DNA of 64,000 nucleotides from Agromyces salentinus (GTDB taxonomy: Bacteria > Actinomycetota > Actinomycetes > Actinomycetales > Microbacteriaceae). This document shows positions 1 to 7,616 of this stretch, piece after piece (position 1 is the first letter of the stretch; every line of letters starts with the position of its first letter). Under the pieces are notes generated by a model. It saw only the letters and a list, made by a program, of their open reading frames with translations. It ran no database searches and was not told the DNA's origin. The position numbers and the translations under genes are program-made. The stretch covers positions 1 to 64,000 of the forward strand of contig NZ_WBIR01000017.1 of NCBI RefSeq assembly GCF_009749395.1, written 5' to 3'.

Positions 1-84
1 CGCCCACGGAAGACCCTCGACTACGACACCCCAGCACGACGCCTGAAACACGAACACCGCACCCCGCAACCAGCACTCCGATAG
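1..84 (+). pseudogene. C-terminal end of an IS30-family-like transposase (cut by window edge)
   Basis: The first 27 codons are open from base 1 and end at TAG (82-84). The peptide begins RPRKTLDYDTPARRL, which matches the conserved C-terminal tail of IS30-family DDE transposases (RPRKTLG.-TPAE type). Only this tail is inside the window, so whether the transposase is intact cannot be judged. The family call rests on a short motif recognised from memory. No target-site duplication can be checked because the other end is missing. Confidence 0.6.
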
Positions 85-128
85 CCTGCAACCACCTGTC
101 CTGTTGCGTCGATCATCAGAATCCGCCG
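1..128 (+). mobile_element. Right end of an IS30-like insertion sequence
   Basis: The transposase tail is followed by about 40 nt of non-coding DNA. The stretch around 101-127 (starting CTGTTGCGTCGATCATCAGA and ending in CCGCC) has the look of an IS30-family terminal inverted repeat. The matching left repeat would lie to the left of base 1, so the boundary is an estimate. This element marks the left margin of an accessory region. Confidence 0.4.
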
Positions 129-251
129 TACCTGTGCGGGCGGTTTCACCGGGCGGGGTAAACGGGCACCCTCTCATCGGGCCGGCGAAGTTCACTCGAC
201 GGTCGGCTCACGCCCGCTGCCCGACCGGCTTGCGGGCCGTTGCGACGGCCG

Positions 252-626
252 TCACTGTTGCGGTTTGACGTGTGGTCGCATGACCGGCCGCGTTACGGCG
301 TGACCTTCTGCGAGTCGAGCGCCATTGCCTGAGCCGTCGGGTTCCTTGGAGACGAGCATGCCGCGGGAGCTGTTCGCGGATTCGAAGAGCTCTGCGACCC
401 ACAGATCATTGATGGCAGGATTCCGGCCGCCTGAGAATTTGAAGAAGAGGTTCTGCGCGGGATGAATCCAAACGGCGCTGTGGCCATTCCCGTAATCGAC
501 GGAGTCGCGCCACGACATCAGGAAGCTCTCGCCGCGGCGGATTTTCTGGGTGATCACGATTTGAATGTGCGCCAAGACCCGGTCATCGAACTCGATGAGT
601 ACGCCGTCGTATTGGAGTGTTCCCAT
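252..626 (-). CDS. DUF7882 family protein
   Basis: A 124-residue protein starting MGTLQYDGVLIEFDDRVLAH and continuing IQIVITQKIRRGESFLMSW. This is the signature of the DUF7882 family, small proteins that I know mainly from Microbacteriaceae and that are often mis-annotated as DNA-ligase related. The conserved parts are the EFDDR...LAHLQIVI..K.RRGESF core, a central 'WIHPAQNLFFKFSGGR' strand and 'INDLWVAELFESANSS'. The ATG at 626 was chosen because the family starts with MG.. and because GAGG lies 7 nt upstream; a longer frame to 770 exists but has no family similarity. The C-terminal 35 residues are low complexity. Molecular function is unknown. Confidence 0.8.
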   Translation of the reverse strand: MGTLQYDGVLIEFDDRVLAHIQIVITQKIRRGESFLMSWRDSVDYGNGHSAVWIHPAQNLFFKFSGGRNPAINDLWVAELFESANSSRGMLVSKEPDGSGNGARLAEGHAVTRPVMRPHVKPQQ

Positions 627-1060
627 GGTCAGTCCTCGATCTCGCAAGAGCGGTCCGGAACGGGACGAAACATCAGAGGTGCCCTCCTTGTGCATCACAC
701 GTGCAGGAGGTCCGGCCCGGGCTGGGTTGGTGACCGCCGCCTCCGGTTGGGACGCGGTTTCGAATTTCATCCAAACCGAACCTGGCGGGGTCCGGGCCAG
801 GCCCGGCCATGGCAGACGCTACGCGAGGATGCGGCGGGCCCGGCGTCCGCGGGGGACGATTGGCGACCGGGACGCAAGGCCTACCGACACTCATCAAGAA
901 CACTGCGACGCAGGGGAACGCCTCACATGGTGGCATCGTCATAACTGGTACGGGCGGACGTCACACCAGCACCGTAGATTCAGCTGAACACGTTCTCCCG
1001 CACCTGCATCCGAAATATCGCGCAGGTGACGTCGACGCCGTGCATTTCCTCTGGCGGGGA
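627..1060. other. 434-bp intergenic region without a supported gene
   Basis: No reading frame here has a believable start, codon usage or recognisable product. A weak inverted repeat (GCACCTGC...GCAGGTGACG) lies near 999-1032. The region separates two leftward-transcribed units and probably holds the promoter of the DUF7882 gene. Confidence 0.5.
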
Positions 1061-1684
1061 CTACTCCGTAGCTGCGCGTGCGTCAGAATACTCGCTATAT
1101 CCGGGTCCCAGGATAAGGATCACGCTTGCTAGCCCGACAAGTGTCCCCAACTCTGCTTCAAACGCGCCGACAATCCACCCGGCGCCGAACGCAAAACTCT
1201 CCCCGCGCAACAGACCGCCGAAGACTCCTCCCCCGATCACTAGCACTGCTGCCAGCAACCAGGAGACAGTAACTACCCGCGCAGTCGTTGTGTACTTCAC
1301 GAACTGCGCGGGCTTGAGCTCCCTACGGCCAGTCGCAGTCGTCATCAGCGCGGCGATGATCGCACCGATTGTCCCGCTCACCACGCCAAGGGTTGCTTTC
1401 GGATGCTGTGCAGAAACACTTGTGAATGCGACGGAGAACAGGCCAACCGCGGCAGCGCACCAAGCAAGAACCACCCACAGCCTCTGAGTTGAACGCTGTC
1501 GCACCGGGACGCTCACCTCGATGCTCCAATCCCTGTCGTCCAACGCTGGCGGAATCTGCTGGCGAAATGCTAACCGAAGGTGTGGCGTAACGGATCGCCG
1601 GTGAACCAACCAGTCAAGGGCAATCGTGCGCAGACGGTTAGTGACGGCGGCTCGAGTCCATGCGCCATAGGGATCCATACCCAA
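1061..1684 (-). CDS. Hypothetical multi-pass membrane protein
   Basis: A 207-residue reading frame of unrecognised family. The N-terminal 65 residues are polar and basic. Then follow about four hydrophobic segments: RLWVVLAWCAAAVGLFSVAF, LGVVSGTIGAIIAALMT, VVTVSWLLAAVLVIGGGVFG and FGAGWIVGAF...LVGLASVILILG. The start is uncertain: ATGs at 1684 and 1678 lie 6-12 nt downstream of the stop codon of the neighbouring dehydrogenase gene, so the two could be co-transcribed leftward. No catalytic motif is visible. Confidence 0.5.
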   Translation of the reverse strand: MGMDPYGAWTRAAVTNRLRTIALDWLVHRRSVTPHLRLAFRQQIPPALDDRDWSIEVSVPVRQRSTQRLWVVLAWCAAAVGLFSVAFTSVSAQHPKATLGVVSGTIGAIIAALMTTATGRRELKPAQFVKYTTTARVVTVSWLLAAVLVIGGGVFGGLLRGESFAFGAGWIVGAFEAELGTLVGLASVILILGPGYSEYSDARAATE

Positions 1685-1690
1685 CGGAGA

Positions 1691-2464
1691 TCAGGTGTCG
1701 CGCCGGGGTATCCCCGCGGTGAGTGCGCCGTCGACGACGATCTCGGCCCCGGACACGTAGCTCGCACCGGGCGAGGCCAGAAACGCGACGACGTGTGCGA
1801 TCTCCTCGGGGCGGGCGGGGCGACCAAGCGGGATATCGAACGAATCCGAGTCCACGCGCGAGGTCATCGATGTCGGCACGAGCCCGGGCAAGACGGTATT
1901 CACCCGAATACCGCTGGAGGCCAATTCCACGGCCAGGGATCGTCCGAGGCCGCGAAGCCCGGCCTTCGACGCCGCGTAGGCGTGCAGACCCTGCCGCCCC
2001 CGGATGCCGTCAATCGAGGACACGTTGACGATCACCCCGCTGCCAGCGCGTTTCATGACTGGCGCAACTGCCTGGCAACCGAGGAACGGACCTGTGAGGT
2101 TCGTCGCGAGGACCTTGTCCCACTGGGTCCGTGAGGTGCGGCCCAGAGGCGCCGCGAACCCGATCCCGGCGTTGTTGACCAGGACGTCCAGCCCTCCGTG
2201 ACGACGCGCGGTCGACGTGACAACCTCTTTCCACTGCAGCCCGTCGGTGACGTCGAGCACAGCGGACTCCGCGCCGAGCGAGGATGCCACGGTCGCAGCG
2301 CGGCGCTCGACCGCGTCCGTGACGACGACCCAGTGGCCGGCTGCGGTGAACGCCCGCGCGATCGCTTCACCGATGCCCCGACCAGCGCCTGTCACAAGCA
2401 CCACCTTGCGACGGGCAGCCGACCCGTCCTGCTCCCCAGCGCCGAGGGCCTGCTTCTTCGACAT
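1691..2464 (-). CDS. SDR-family NAD(P)-dependent oxidoreductase
   Basis: A classical short-chain dehydrogenase of 257 residues. It shows the Rossmann TGAGRGIG cofactor loop near residue 24, NNAG near residue 97, the catalytic serine (VNVSSIDG), the YAASK catalytic Tyr/Lys motif and a C-terminal 'PEEIAHVVAFLASPGASYVSG.EIVVDG' typical of FabG-like enzymes. An acidic residue (VVTDAVERR) at the end of beta-2 suggests NAD(H) preference. The ATG at 2464 is chosen because a CAGAAT -10-like box (2471-2476) lies 6 nt upstream, the leaderless arrangement seen elsewhere in this window. The substrate cannot be inferred from context. Confidence 0.8.
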   Translation of the reverse strand: MSKKQALGAGEQDGSAARRKVVLVTGAGRGIGEAIARAFTAAGHWVVVTDAVERRAATVASSLGAESAVLDVTDGLQWKEVVTSTARRHGGLDVLVNNAGIGFAAPLGRTSRTQWDKVLATNLTGPFLGCQAVAPVMKRAGSGVIVNVSSIDGIRGRQGLHAYAASKAGLRGLGRSLAVELASSGIRVNTVLPGLVPTSMTSRVDSDSFDIPLGRPARPEEIAHVVAFLASPGASYVSGAEIVVDGALTAGIPRRDT

Positions 2465-2546
2465 TCTCCGATTCTGTCGAATCCAAGGAAGCGGCGATAC
2501 GGGATCGCGTAACAGGATCGCTGACCGCATCAAGGGTCAGGGAACC

Positions 2547-2732
2547 TCACGGCCGAGGGCGTCGACTCCGAAGGTAGGTAACGAGGCCAGCTCCAAGTAG
2601 GCCTGCACCAAGGCAGCCAGGCAATATCCACCAACTGCCTACCCCCGAGAACGCGAGTACGGCAGCAATGACAATCAAGGCGAGACCAAGCAGTGGCCAC
2701 CAGACACTCGAAGACCGATGCTGACGGGTCAT
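2547..2732 (-). CDS. Small two-TM membrane protein
   Basis: A 61-residue protein with two hydrophobic helices (WWPLLGLALIVIAAVLAFSG and WWILPGCLGAGLLGAGLVTY) and a basic C-terminus (LRSRRPRP). The start is well supported: TAGAGT (2739-2744 on the plus strand, read on minus) lies exactly 6 nt before the ATG, implying a leaderless mRNA. A weak relative of the array repeat (GTCAGGGA, about 2536-2543) sits just downstream of the stop, so this may be the first member of the repeat-punctuated array. Function unknown. Confidence 0.55.
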   Translation of the reverse strand: MTRQHRSSSVWWPLLGLALIVIAAVLAFSGVGSWWILPGCLGAGLLGAGLVTYLRSRRPRP

Positions 2733-2790
2733 ATCGGCACTCTAACGGCCGCGCATCCTGACCTCGACGGATTCGATGCCGCCGTCGCTT

Positions 2791-2810
2791 AGAGCGATCC
2801 GCTTGCGGGC
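2791..2810. repeat. Array repeat copy 1 (class I, GGATCC palindrome)
   Basis: The class I consensus of the array is GCGGATCCGCTTGCGGGC. This copy reads AGCGATCCGCTTGCGGGC and lies 10 nt past the stop codon of the leftward gene 2821-3315. Confidence 0.7.
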
Positions 2811-2820
2811 GGTGAGAGAG

Positions 2821-3315
2821 TCACCTCCCGAACGGCGAGGGCCCTTCGGAGGCGATCGTGTCGGACACGGCAAGCACTAGGGCCGCAACAAGGGCGACCA
2901 GTCCGATGCAGATACCTGTGAGCCAAAGCCAACTGGCCGGGTATGACCCAACGAAGTCGGCTTTCGAGAGGGCGGAGCTCATCGGAACGGCGACGATCAA
3001 CGCGCCGAGTTCGACGGTTGCAACGACCCAGCACAGTCCAGCTACTGCTCGACGTCGTGCGGGCGCGGCTTTCACGCGACGAGCTTGGAGGATGAGGACG
3101 ACTCCTGACACCAGAATCCAGCCGAGTCCCCACAGCAGCAACCAGGGCACCCATTTCCTGAGTTCCGAGTACGCGCCGCCTACTCCTATCCCGAGGGCAC
3201 TGGGCATCAGCCAGTAGACGTAGTAGATCCCAATCGCCAGCGGAACGAGCCACCCGACCACCAGCGACATGATCGCACTGGTCGGTGGTGGCTGGACGAT
3301 CACGGCTGCGCTCAT
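2821..3315 (-). CDS. Hypothetical four-TM membrane protein
   Basis: A 164-residue protein with four hydrophobic segments (LVVGWLVPLAIGIYYVYWL, WVPWLLLWGLGWILVSGVVL, AVAGLCWVVATVELGALIVA, WLWLTGICIGLVALVAALVL) and a basic loop RRVKAAPARRR. The family is not recognised. A CAACAT box lies 6 nt upstream of the ATG, and TTGGGGA could alternatively act as a ribosome-binding site. The gene is a self-contained unit: array repeats lie just past its stop (2791-2810) and just upstream of its start (3391-3409). Confidence 0.6.
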   Translation of the reverse strand: MSAAVIVQPPPTSAIMSLVVGWLVPLAIGIYYVYWLMPSALGIGVGGAYSELRKWVPWLLLWGLGWILVSGVVLILQARRVKAAPARRRAVAGLCWVVATVELGALIVAVPMSSALSKADFVGSYPASWLWLTGICIGLVALVAALVLAVSDTIASEGPSPFGR

Positions 3316-3390
3316 TCCCCAATGTTGGCTCAGCCGGGTGTTTCAGCGAGGTGAATTCATCCCCACGAGGCAGAACCCGCTTGTCGCGGT

Positions 3391-3409
3391 GGCGGATCCC
3401 CCTGCGCGC
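3391..3409. repeat. Array repeat copy 2 (class I)
   Basis: Reads GGCGGATCCCCCTGCGCGC. It starts 12 nt past the stop codon of the leftward gene 3421-3888 and lies upstream of gene 2821-3315. Related pieces (CCCGCTTGTCGCGG before it, CGTTGCGGGATC after it) suggest a longer degenerate element. Confidence 0.6.
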
Positions 3410-3420
3410 ACGTTGCGGGA

Positions 3421-3888
3421 TCATCGACGGGCGCTGGGGGCGGCTGGTTCTCTTTGCTCGGCGAGGCTTGTGAAGACCACCTCGTACTCGCCCTGCGGCC
3501 AGAGGAGCACCCGGTGCACGAATCGACCGTCGGCTTCGACGTCAACTTCGTCGTAGAGGATCTCTGTCTCGTCGTGAAGTAGCCGCAGCGATTCGAGGGT
3601 CGAGCCTGGCTCGAGGCGGAGTTGCGAGTCATGGAAGGTCAGCTCGATGAATTGGTAACCAACCTGCAGGTCGCCGGTCAACGCGCGTATCACGAGGTCA
3701 TTGTCGACTCGGTGCTCGAAGGCGTGGATCTGCGCGTCGTGCAGGTTGATCTCCTGGATCAATCGCTCCGCACCATTGCTCAGTCGAGGAAGGACCTCGT
3801 CGTTGTGGGCCTGGTACTCCTCCCACCGCTGGTCCCACTCGTCGTCATCGAGCCCGCCTGAAGCCCATTCACGGGTGAGCCATTTCAT
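3421..3888 (-). CDS. DUF4085-like hypothetical protein
   Basis: A 155-residue protein beginning MKWLTREWASGGLDDDEWDQ, with a 'LHDAQIHAFEH' motif and 'IELTFHDSQLRL' further on. The arrangement resembles DUF4085-type proteins, which start MKY.TKEW and carry a LHD..I motif; this is from memory and unaligned. It is acidic, cytosolic and lacks membrane segments. The start at 3888 is preferred over 3930 because MKWLTREW is the natural family N-terminus. Proteins of this kind are common in mobile gene arrays and immunity loci, but no function is established. Confidence 0.55.
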   Translation of the reverse strand: MKWLTREWASGGLDDDEWDQRWEEYQAHNDEVLPRLSNGAERLIQEINLHDAQIHAFEHRVDNDLVIRALTGDLQVGYQFIELTFHDSQLRLEPGSTLESLRLLHDETEILYDEVDVEADGRFVHRVLLWPQGEYEVVFTSLAEQREPAAPSARR

Positions 3889-3965
3889 CGTCACGTTCAG
3901 GAACGTACGTGCCCAGGGACGCGAAGCCAAGCCGCCCGCAATCCGGTCGGCAACCGGACGACCGT

Positions 3966-3984
3966 AGACGGATCCGCCTGCGGA
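3966..3984. repeat. Array repeat copy 3 (class I)
   Basis: Reads AGACGGATCCGCCTGCGGA and lies 8 nt past the stop codon of the leftward gene 3992-4714. Confidence 0.65.
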
Positions 3985-3991
3985 CGTCCGA

Positions 3992-4714
3992 TCAGCGACG
4001 ATGAACTGGTTCCGACCATCCGGCAGGTCCGACTCGGGTTCCGAACACGTGGCCGATAACGCCGCCCGTGACGATCTTGCGCTGCAGCGCGCGGATCATC
4101 TGCAGAGTCGACTCATCTGATAATCCTGTGGTCGTTTCCCAGTCCCATCCTGAGCCGATCACGTTGCTCATGAAAACGACCTCCGTGGACAGGAGTGCTT
4201 TCGTCCAGTCAGTTCGGCTCAAAGGCTCACCGGCGACGATCGCTTCACCGATTCGGTTGCCTTGAATGAACAGATCTTCCACGTCCCGAAAGCCCATCGC
4301 GACCGCGAACTCATGCGTGCACTTCGCCGGACCGCTCCATTCAGTCAATCCGAACTGGAGCAGCTGTCGCTCTTGGTCACTCAGGCGGAACTGTATCGGG
4401 ACGGAAGGATCGTCCTCCCAAGGAAGTGCATCATCCGGGTGTTCGTCGATCCAGCGCGCGTTTGTCCGAACACGCCACCTCGTGCGCTCGTCGGCATCCC
4501 ATCTGAGGATCTTGAGAACGACGACTGGAGTGTGGCGGCTCCATGCCACTTCGGCACGACACTCAGGGAAACGCTGGATGATGTCCACCCAGGTCTCTTG
4601 CGATGCTGGCTCTCGGAGTTTGCGAACGCGTTCGTTCGATTGAGGCGCGTCGAACCACCGCTTGTACTCATCGGCCGATGTGATCACGGACTCATCATGG
4701 GCCCAGGAGTTCAT
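3992..4714 (-). CDS. HEAT-like immunity-type protein (hypothetical)
   Basis: About 240 residues. The segment 'SQETWVDIIQRFPECRAEVA' followed by '.SRHTPVVVLKILRWDADERTRWRVRTNARW' resembles the helical-repeat proteins of polymorphic-toxin immunity loci (W..VI.R.PD.R.WVA.N..VP...L..LA.DPD..VR). A second part contains 'LSDQERQLLQFGLTEWSGPA' and 'AMGFRDVEDLF'. The frame is open to 4981, but the array repeat at 4784-4806 lies inside that extension, so a start at 4714 (MNSWAHDESV) or nearby is preferred; no clear ribosome-binding site was seen. An immunity role is inferred from resemblance only; no toxin gene is nearby. Confidence 0.5.
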   Translation of the reverse strand: MNSWAHDESVITSADEYKRWFDAPQSNERVRKLREPASQETWVDIIQRFPECRAEVAWSRHTPVVVLKILRWDADERTRWRVRTNARWIDEHPDDALPWEDDPSVPIQFRLSDQERQLLQFGLTEWSGPAKCTHEFAVAMGFRDVEDLFIQGNRIGEAIVAGEPLSRTDWTKALLSTEVVFMSNVIGSGWDWETTTGLSDESTLQMIRALQRKIVTGGVIGHVFGTRVGPAGWSEPVHRR

Positions 4715-4783
4715 GAGGTGCCACTGATACCGATCGACAGCCGCGGCGCGAACCGACCGCATGACGGTCCGCCGGCCGGCGTC

Positions 4784-4806
4784 CGCAACCGGATCCGCTT
4801 GCGAAC
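4784..4806. repeat. Array repeat copy 4 (class I)
   Basis: Reads CGCAACCGGATCCGCTTGCG then AAC. It sits between the 5' ends of two divergent genes, not at a 3' end. Confidence 0.7.
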
Positions 4807-4852
4807 GGCGGGCACAACGCGGCTGGACCGACCGTGATGAGAAGGTGACTTG

Positions 4853-5395
4853 GTGACGACGACGCCGAGTGCCAACCGACGAGCGTTCCTGGTGTTGGCC
4901 GCTTTGCCGATTCTGCTCACCGGTTGCCGCGCTGAGTATCACGGCCATGACAGCGGGATCGACGGGGCGCTGTGGAGGCAAATCGCGTCCTTCGAGGATG
5001 CGCTGTCTTGGGACCTCTCTCAGCCTTCGGACGGCGAGCCGGGCGCCTATCTAGACGGGCAGGAAGTCCCGCGGTGGGACGGATCGGAAGCCTCGGCGGC
5101 TGCCCTGGATCTACGAAGCGGTGGGGTGGCCATCTACGACGTCTCATCGACCGATTCTGCGGCCGGGTTCTCCGTGTTCATCGCTTCAGGTCCGCGCCCC
5201 GATATCGTGACCGACGAGGGCCGAACATACTCCGGGCCGAGCACGGTGTACACGTGCTACGGAATTGAGGCCGAGTTCCAGTCGAGTGCGGGGCCCTCCG
5301 CCGACAAGACCATCTTCGATGATTGCCCGCCGACTCTCGTCGAGCTGCTTCCCGAAGATGCGGCCTTTGCCAGCGGCGCAGTATTCGACGGGTGA
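4853..5395 (+). CDS. Putative lipoprotein
   Basis: About 180 residues with an N-terminal basic/hydrophobic signal (NRRAFLVLAALPILLTGC) ending in a typical lipobox LTG|C, so the mature protein should be lipid-anchored outside the membrane. The rest is acidic without a recognised domain; two further cysteines (TVYTCYGIE, FDDCPP) could form a disulfide. The GTG at 4853 is preferred over the in-frame TTG at 4850 because GAAGG (about 4841-4845) is spaced correctly. It is flanked by array repeats at 4784 and 5444. Function unknown. Confidence 0.6.
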   Translation: MTTTPSANRRAFLVLAALPILLTGCRAEYHGHDSGIDGALWRQIASFEDALSWDLSQPSDGEPGAYLDGQEVPRWDGSEASAAALDLRSGGVAIYDVSSTDSAAGFSVFIASGPRPDIVTDEGRTYSGPSTVYTCYGIEAEFQSSAGPSADKTIFDDCPPTLVELLPEDAAFASGAVFDG

Positions 5396-5443
5396 GCCCG
5401 GGCCCAGTGTCGCCGGAATGGCTCGCTGTTGGTCAGTCAGCCC

Positions 5444-5463
5444 GCTCACGGATCCCGGAGCGA
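5444..5463. repeat. Array repeat, degenerate copy
   Basis: Reads GCTCACGGATCCCGGAGCGA, sharing the GGATCC core but not the CTTGCGGGC arm. It lies between the lipoprotein gene and the GNAT gene. Confidence 0.35.
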
Positions 5464-5495
5464 CTCGATGGCACGCTGGCCAGTAGCCTTCGGTC

Positions 5496-5957
5496 ATGAG
5501 CGAGGCGAGCGTGCAGATAGAGCTGTTGTCGGAGTTGAGCGATGCCAATGCCGCCGAGCTCGAGCTGCTGCTTGGTCAGCTTTCCACGGCAGCGTTCGAC
5601 CGATCGCGCATCGCGGCGATGCTCGGTCACGATGGGATCGAGTTGTTCGTCGCTCGTGACGGCCGGCGCATCGTCGGGATGGCCACGTTGGTAACCGTGC
5701 CGTTGCCGACAGGTTGGCGCGGGCACGTTGAGGACGTGGTGGTCGACGCAACGATGAGAGGCAGGGGTGTCGCGCGGCTCCTGCTCGAGCGCTTGACGAG
5801 TCTCGCTTCAGAGCGTGGACTTCGAACGCTCGACCTGACCTCACGCCCCTCGCGGGAGTCAGCACTGCGGTTGTACGAGGCTGTCGGATTCGTCCGCAGG
5901 GACACGAACGTGCTGCGCTTCACACCTCAGCCGACTGACGGGACCTCCTCGCACTGA
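5496..5957 (+). CDS. GNAT-family N-acetyltransferase
   Basis: A 153-residue single-domain acetyltransferase. The acetyl-CoA binding motif A is clear (EDVVVDATMRGRGVARLLLE, with RGRGVA as the pyrophosphate loop), followed by 'GLRTLDLTSRPSRESALRLY' and 'EAVGFVRRDTNVLRF', the usual C-terminal motif B. The acceptor substrate is unknown; these enzymes modify small molecules, peptides or protein N-termini. The ATG at 5496 has TAGCCT (5484-5489) exactly 6 nt upstream, so translation is probably leaderless. A class II array repeat overlaps the stop codon. Confidence 0.85.
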   Translation: MSEASVQIELLSELSDANAAELELLLGQLSTAAFDRSRIAAMLGHDGIELFVARDGRRIVGMATLVTVPLPTGWRGHVEDVVVDATMRGRGVARLLLERLTSLASERGLRTLDLTSRPSRESALRLYEAVGFVRRDTNVLRFTPQPTDGTSSH

Positions 5958-5976
5958 GGGATCCGCAAGTGCGACC
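5954..5976. repeat. Array repeat (class II) overlapping the GNAT stop codon
   Basis: Starts CTGAGGGATCCGCAAGTGCG. Class II copies share CTGAGGGATC. It lies between two convergent genes, overlapping the stop of the left one and 29 nt from the stop of the right one. Confidence 0.55.
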
Positions 5977-6004
5977 GTGAGCCCAAAACTCGAGCGGACG
6001 TTCT

Positions 6005-6352
6005 CTATCTGCGGAGAAGAGCGTCCGAGACGTGCACGCGTTCACCGACCCGGACGACGAGTTGTCCGCCGAGACTTCCACCGTCCGACCAAACCCAGAA
6101 CTCGACTCGTCCGGAATTCTCGCGAACTGACACCTTCGTCACAGCCTCTCGCTCAACGATCAAGCGATCCTCGCCGGACTCCGTCCACCGCACATGAACC
6201 GACTTCGCGATCTCATCCCACCTCAGGGTGACGACCGAGCCGTCATCTGCCCAGCAGGTTACGCTGGCCAACCCGAGGCTCTCGGGAGGACCCACTTCCA
6301 CCGCGAGCCCGTCGAGATCTGACAGCAGCGGGACTTCCATGGCCGCGCTCAT
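6005..6352 (-). CDS. Hypothetical beta-rich protein
   Basis: A 115-residue acidic protein without membrane segments, rich in beta-forming residues (LASVTCWADDGSVVTLRWDE, KVSVRENSGRVEFWVW, LVVRVGERVHVSDALLRR). The family is not recognised. Its ATG (6352-6350) overlaps the stop codon of a possible 48-residue upstream frame in a TGATG arrangement, suggesting translational coupling. The pair lies between the repeats at 5954 and 6543. Confidence 0.5.
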   Translation of the reverse strand: MSAAMEVPLLSDLDGLAVEVGPPESLGLASVTCWADDGSVVTLRWDEIAKSVHVRWTESGEDRLIVEREAVTKVSVRENSGRVEFWVWSDGGSLGGQLVVRVGERVHVSDALLRR

Positions 6353-6498
6353 CAGACATCAGTTGCGGGCTCAGCGGGCTCGAACATGTCGAAGTTCACA
6401 CGCCGATCATATTTTGCAGCCAGTTCATCGGTGCGCCCGATCTGATGAGTGAGTTCGACTAGCGGCGTGCCCGCGGGCGGGTCGCCCAGCGCGCCCAC
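6352..6498 (-). CDS. Possible 48-residue protein coupled to the downstream gene
   Basis: On the minus strand a GTG at 6498 opens a frame of 48 codons ending ...DMFEPAEPATDV and TGA, which overlaps the ATG of the next gene (TGATG). The peptide includes 'LVELTHQIGRTDELAAKYDR', a plausible amphipathic helix. It is too short to identify and could be the 3' remnant of a longer gene. The coupling and the position between two array repeats argue that it is more than chance. Confidence 0.3.
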   Translation of the reverse strand: MGALGDPPAGTPLVELTHQIGRTDELAAKYDRRVNFDMFEPAEPATDV

Positions 6499-6542
6499 TC
6501 TGAATCGCAGGGGTCGCTTGGATCGTCACAGGGTGGATAGTC

Positions 6543-6563
6543 GCGCAAGCGGATCCGTCTGCG
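6543..6563. repeat. Array repeat copy (class I)
   Basis: Reads GCGCAAGCGGATCCGTCTGC; the left arm GCAAGCGGATCC is the exact palindromic partner of the consensus right arm. It lies between divergent genes. Confidence 0.7.
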
Positions 6564-6616
6564 AGGACGGCGCCACACAACCGAATGTTGGTCGTGAGTG
6601 CATCTAGGCTCGCGTC

Positions 6617-7036
6617 ATGATTCAGTCAGGGCGCGCTTCATTGACGGTCGTGTCGAGACAGACAGACCCCACGCTCATCTCCGAGATCCTCGGACTGGTC
6701 CCGACGCGAACGAAGCTTCGAGGGTCCGTGAGCCGCTCCGGCCGGGAGCTGGACCACAACGTGTGGACGATCGACGTCGACCACGGTTTCAACACAGATG
6801 ACGACACGACCGGCACTCGAGCACTACGTGATCTTGTCGCGGCTGCCCGCCCTGGAGTCGGTCGGTTTCCGCTCCTCCCGCCGGACTGTTCTGCGAGGAT
6901 CTGGTGGTCCTCGGACTCGGATTCCATGCAAGGCGGCTTCGTGTTACCCGTCGAGCTCGCTGCTGCGATTGCCGAGCTCGGGGTCGACGTCTACGCCACC
7001 GTCTACCTCGACGATGGTACGAACAGCCCCGAGTGA
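6617..7036 (+). CDS. DUF4279-like protein
   Basis: A 139-residue protein. The order of features (a strand LTVVSRQTDPTLISEILGL then VPTRTKLRG, a central 'NVWTIDVDHG' and a C-terminal 'LAAAIAELGVDVYATVYLDD') fits DUF4279, a small family often encoded in immunity or accessory gene clusters. The ATG at 6617 is preceded by TAGGCT (6605-6610) at 6 nt, so the mRNA is probably leaderless. It is followed about 20 nt downstream by an array repeat. Biochemical role unknown; the family call is from memory. Confidence 0.65.
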   Translation: MIQSGRASLTVVSRQTDPTLISEILGLVPTRTKLRGSVSRSGRELDHNVWTIDVDHGFNTDDDTTGTRALRDLVAAARPGVGRFPLLPPDCSARIWWSSDSDSMQGGFVLPVELAAAIAELGVDVYATVYLDDGTNSPE

Positions 7037-7054
7037 TCCTCGCGCGAGACATCC

Positions 7055-7072
7055 GCTGAAGGATCGCGCATC
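7055..7072. repeat. Array repeat (class II, degenerate)
   Basis: Reads CTGAAGGATCGCGCATCG, 19 nt past the stop codon of the DUF4279-like gene and upstream (in plus coordinates) of the stop of the convergent gene at 7107. Confidence 0.4.
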
Positions 7073-7106
7073 GCCCACGCCAATCTCACGGTCGAACGTT
7101 ATGACG

Positions 7107-7616
7107 CTAGTCCTTGGGTCTTAGTCTGACGAGACTGCGGTTCGCCGCCGCGGCGAACGGAGCGAGTAGGACGAGTTCGTTCTTGAGCATCGTCCGAAGC
7201 TTGTCGAGCTCCCATTTGGCCGCTTCGCTGGCGTCTTGCACTGATTGCGCATCCCCTCCTCCAGACCTGTAGCCGGCTGAGGCGTCGCGAAGGCGTGCGA
7301 ACGCCAGCCGAGCTGTCGCGATCGCGGTGGCCACGTCCTTGGGCCCGAACGTCGTCACCCGGACGTACAGGTCGACATCGGGAGCGGGATAACTCTCGAG
7401 TGACTTGTCGTCGGCGTGACGTTCCAACCAGATCAGGTACTCGATGATGGTCGGCACCTTCTGCTCCCACAGCCGGGTCTGGTGGGCCTCGGCGACCTGC
7501 GCCTGACGGTCTGCGATCTGAGCACGACGATTCAAGACCGCAAGGAATGAAGTAACTCCGAGCGAGAGCGCGGCGACAATAAGTGACCCCACTGCAACCA
7601 AGGCCGAGACGTCCAT
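7107..7616 (-). CDS. Membrane-anchored coiled-coil hypothetical protein
   Basis: A 169-residue protein with one N-terminal hydrophobic helix (ALVAVGSLIVAALSLGVTSF) followed by a long charged helix (LNRRAQIADRQAQVAEAHQT) and a mostly helical C-terminal domain ending in LVRLRPKD. The layout resembles single-pass proteins of defence or signalling loci, but no domain is recognised. The nearby protein 8216-8701 has the same design (N-terminal TM plus basic heptad-like helix) without obvious sequence identity. Flanked by array repeats at 7055 and 7741. Confidence 0.5.
   Translation of the reverse strand: MDVSALVAVGSLIVAALSLGVTSFLAVLNRRAQIADRQAQVAEAHQTRLWEQKVPTIIEYLIWLERHADDKSLESYPAPDVDLYVRVTTFGPKDVATAIATARLAFARLRDASAGYRSGGGDAQSVQDASEAAKWELDKLRTMLKNELVLLAPFAAAANRSLVRLRPKD

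Noticed and set aside
1620..1680. tRNA-like sequence GGCTCGAGTCC near the start of a membrane-protein gene
   Set aside because: The neighbouring bases do not form a T-arm or acceptor stem, so this is a chance match.
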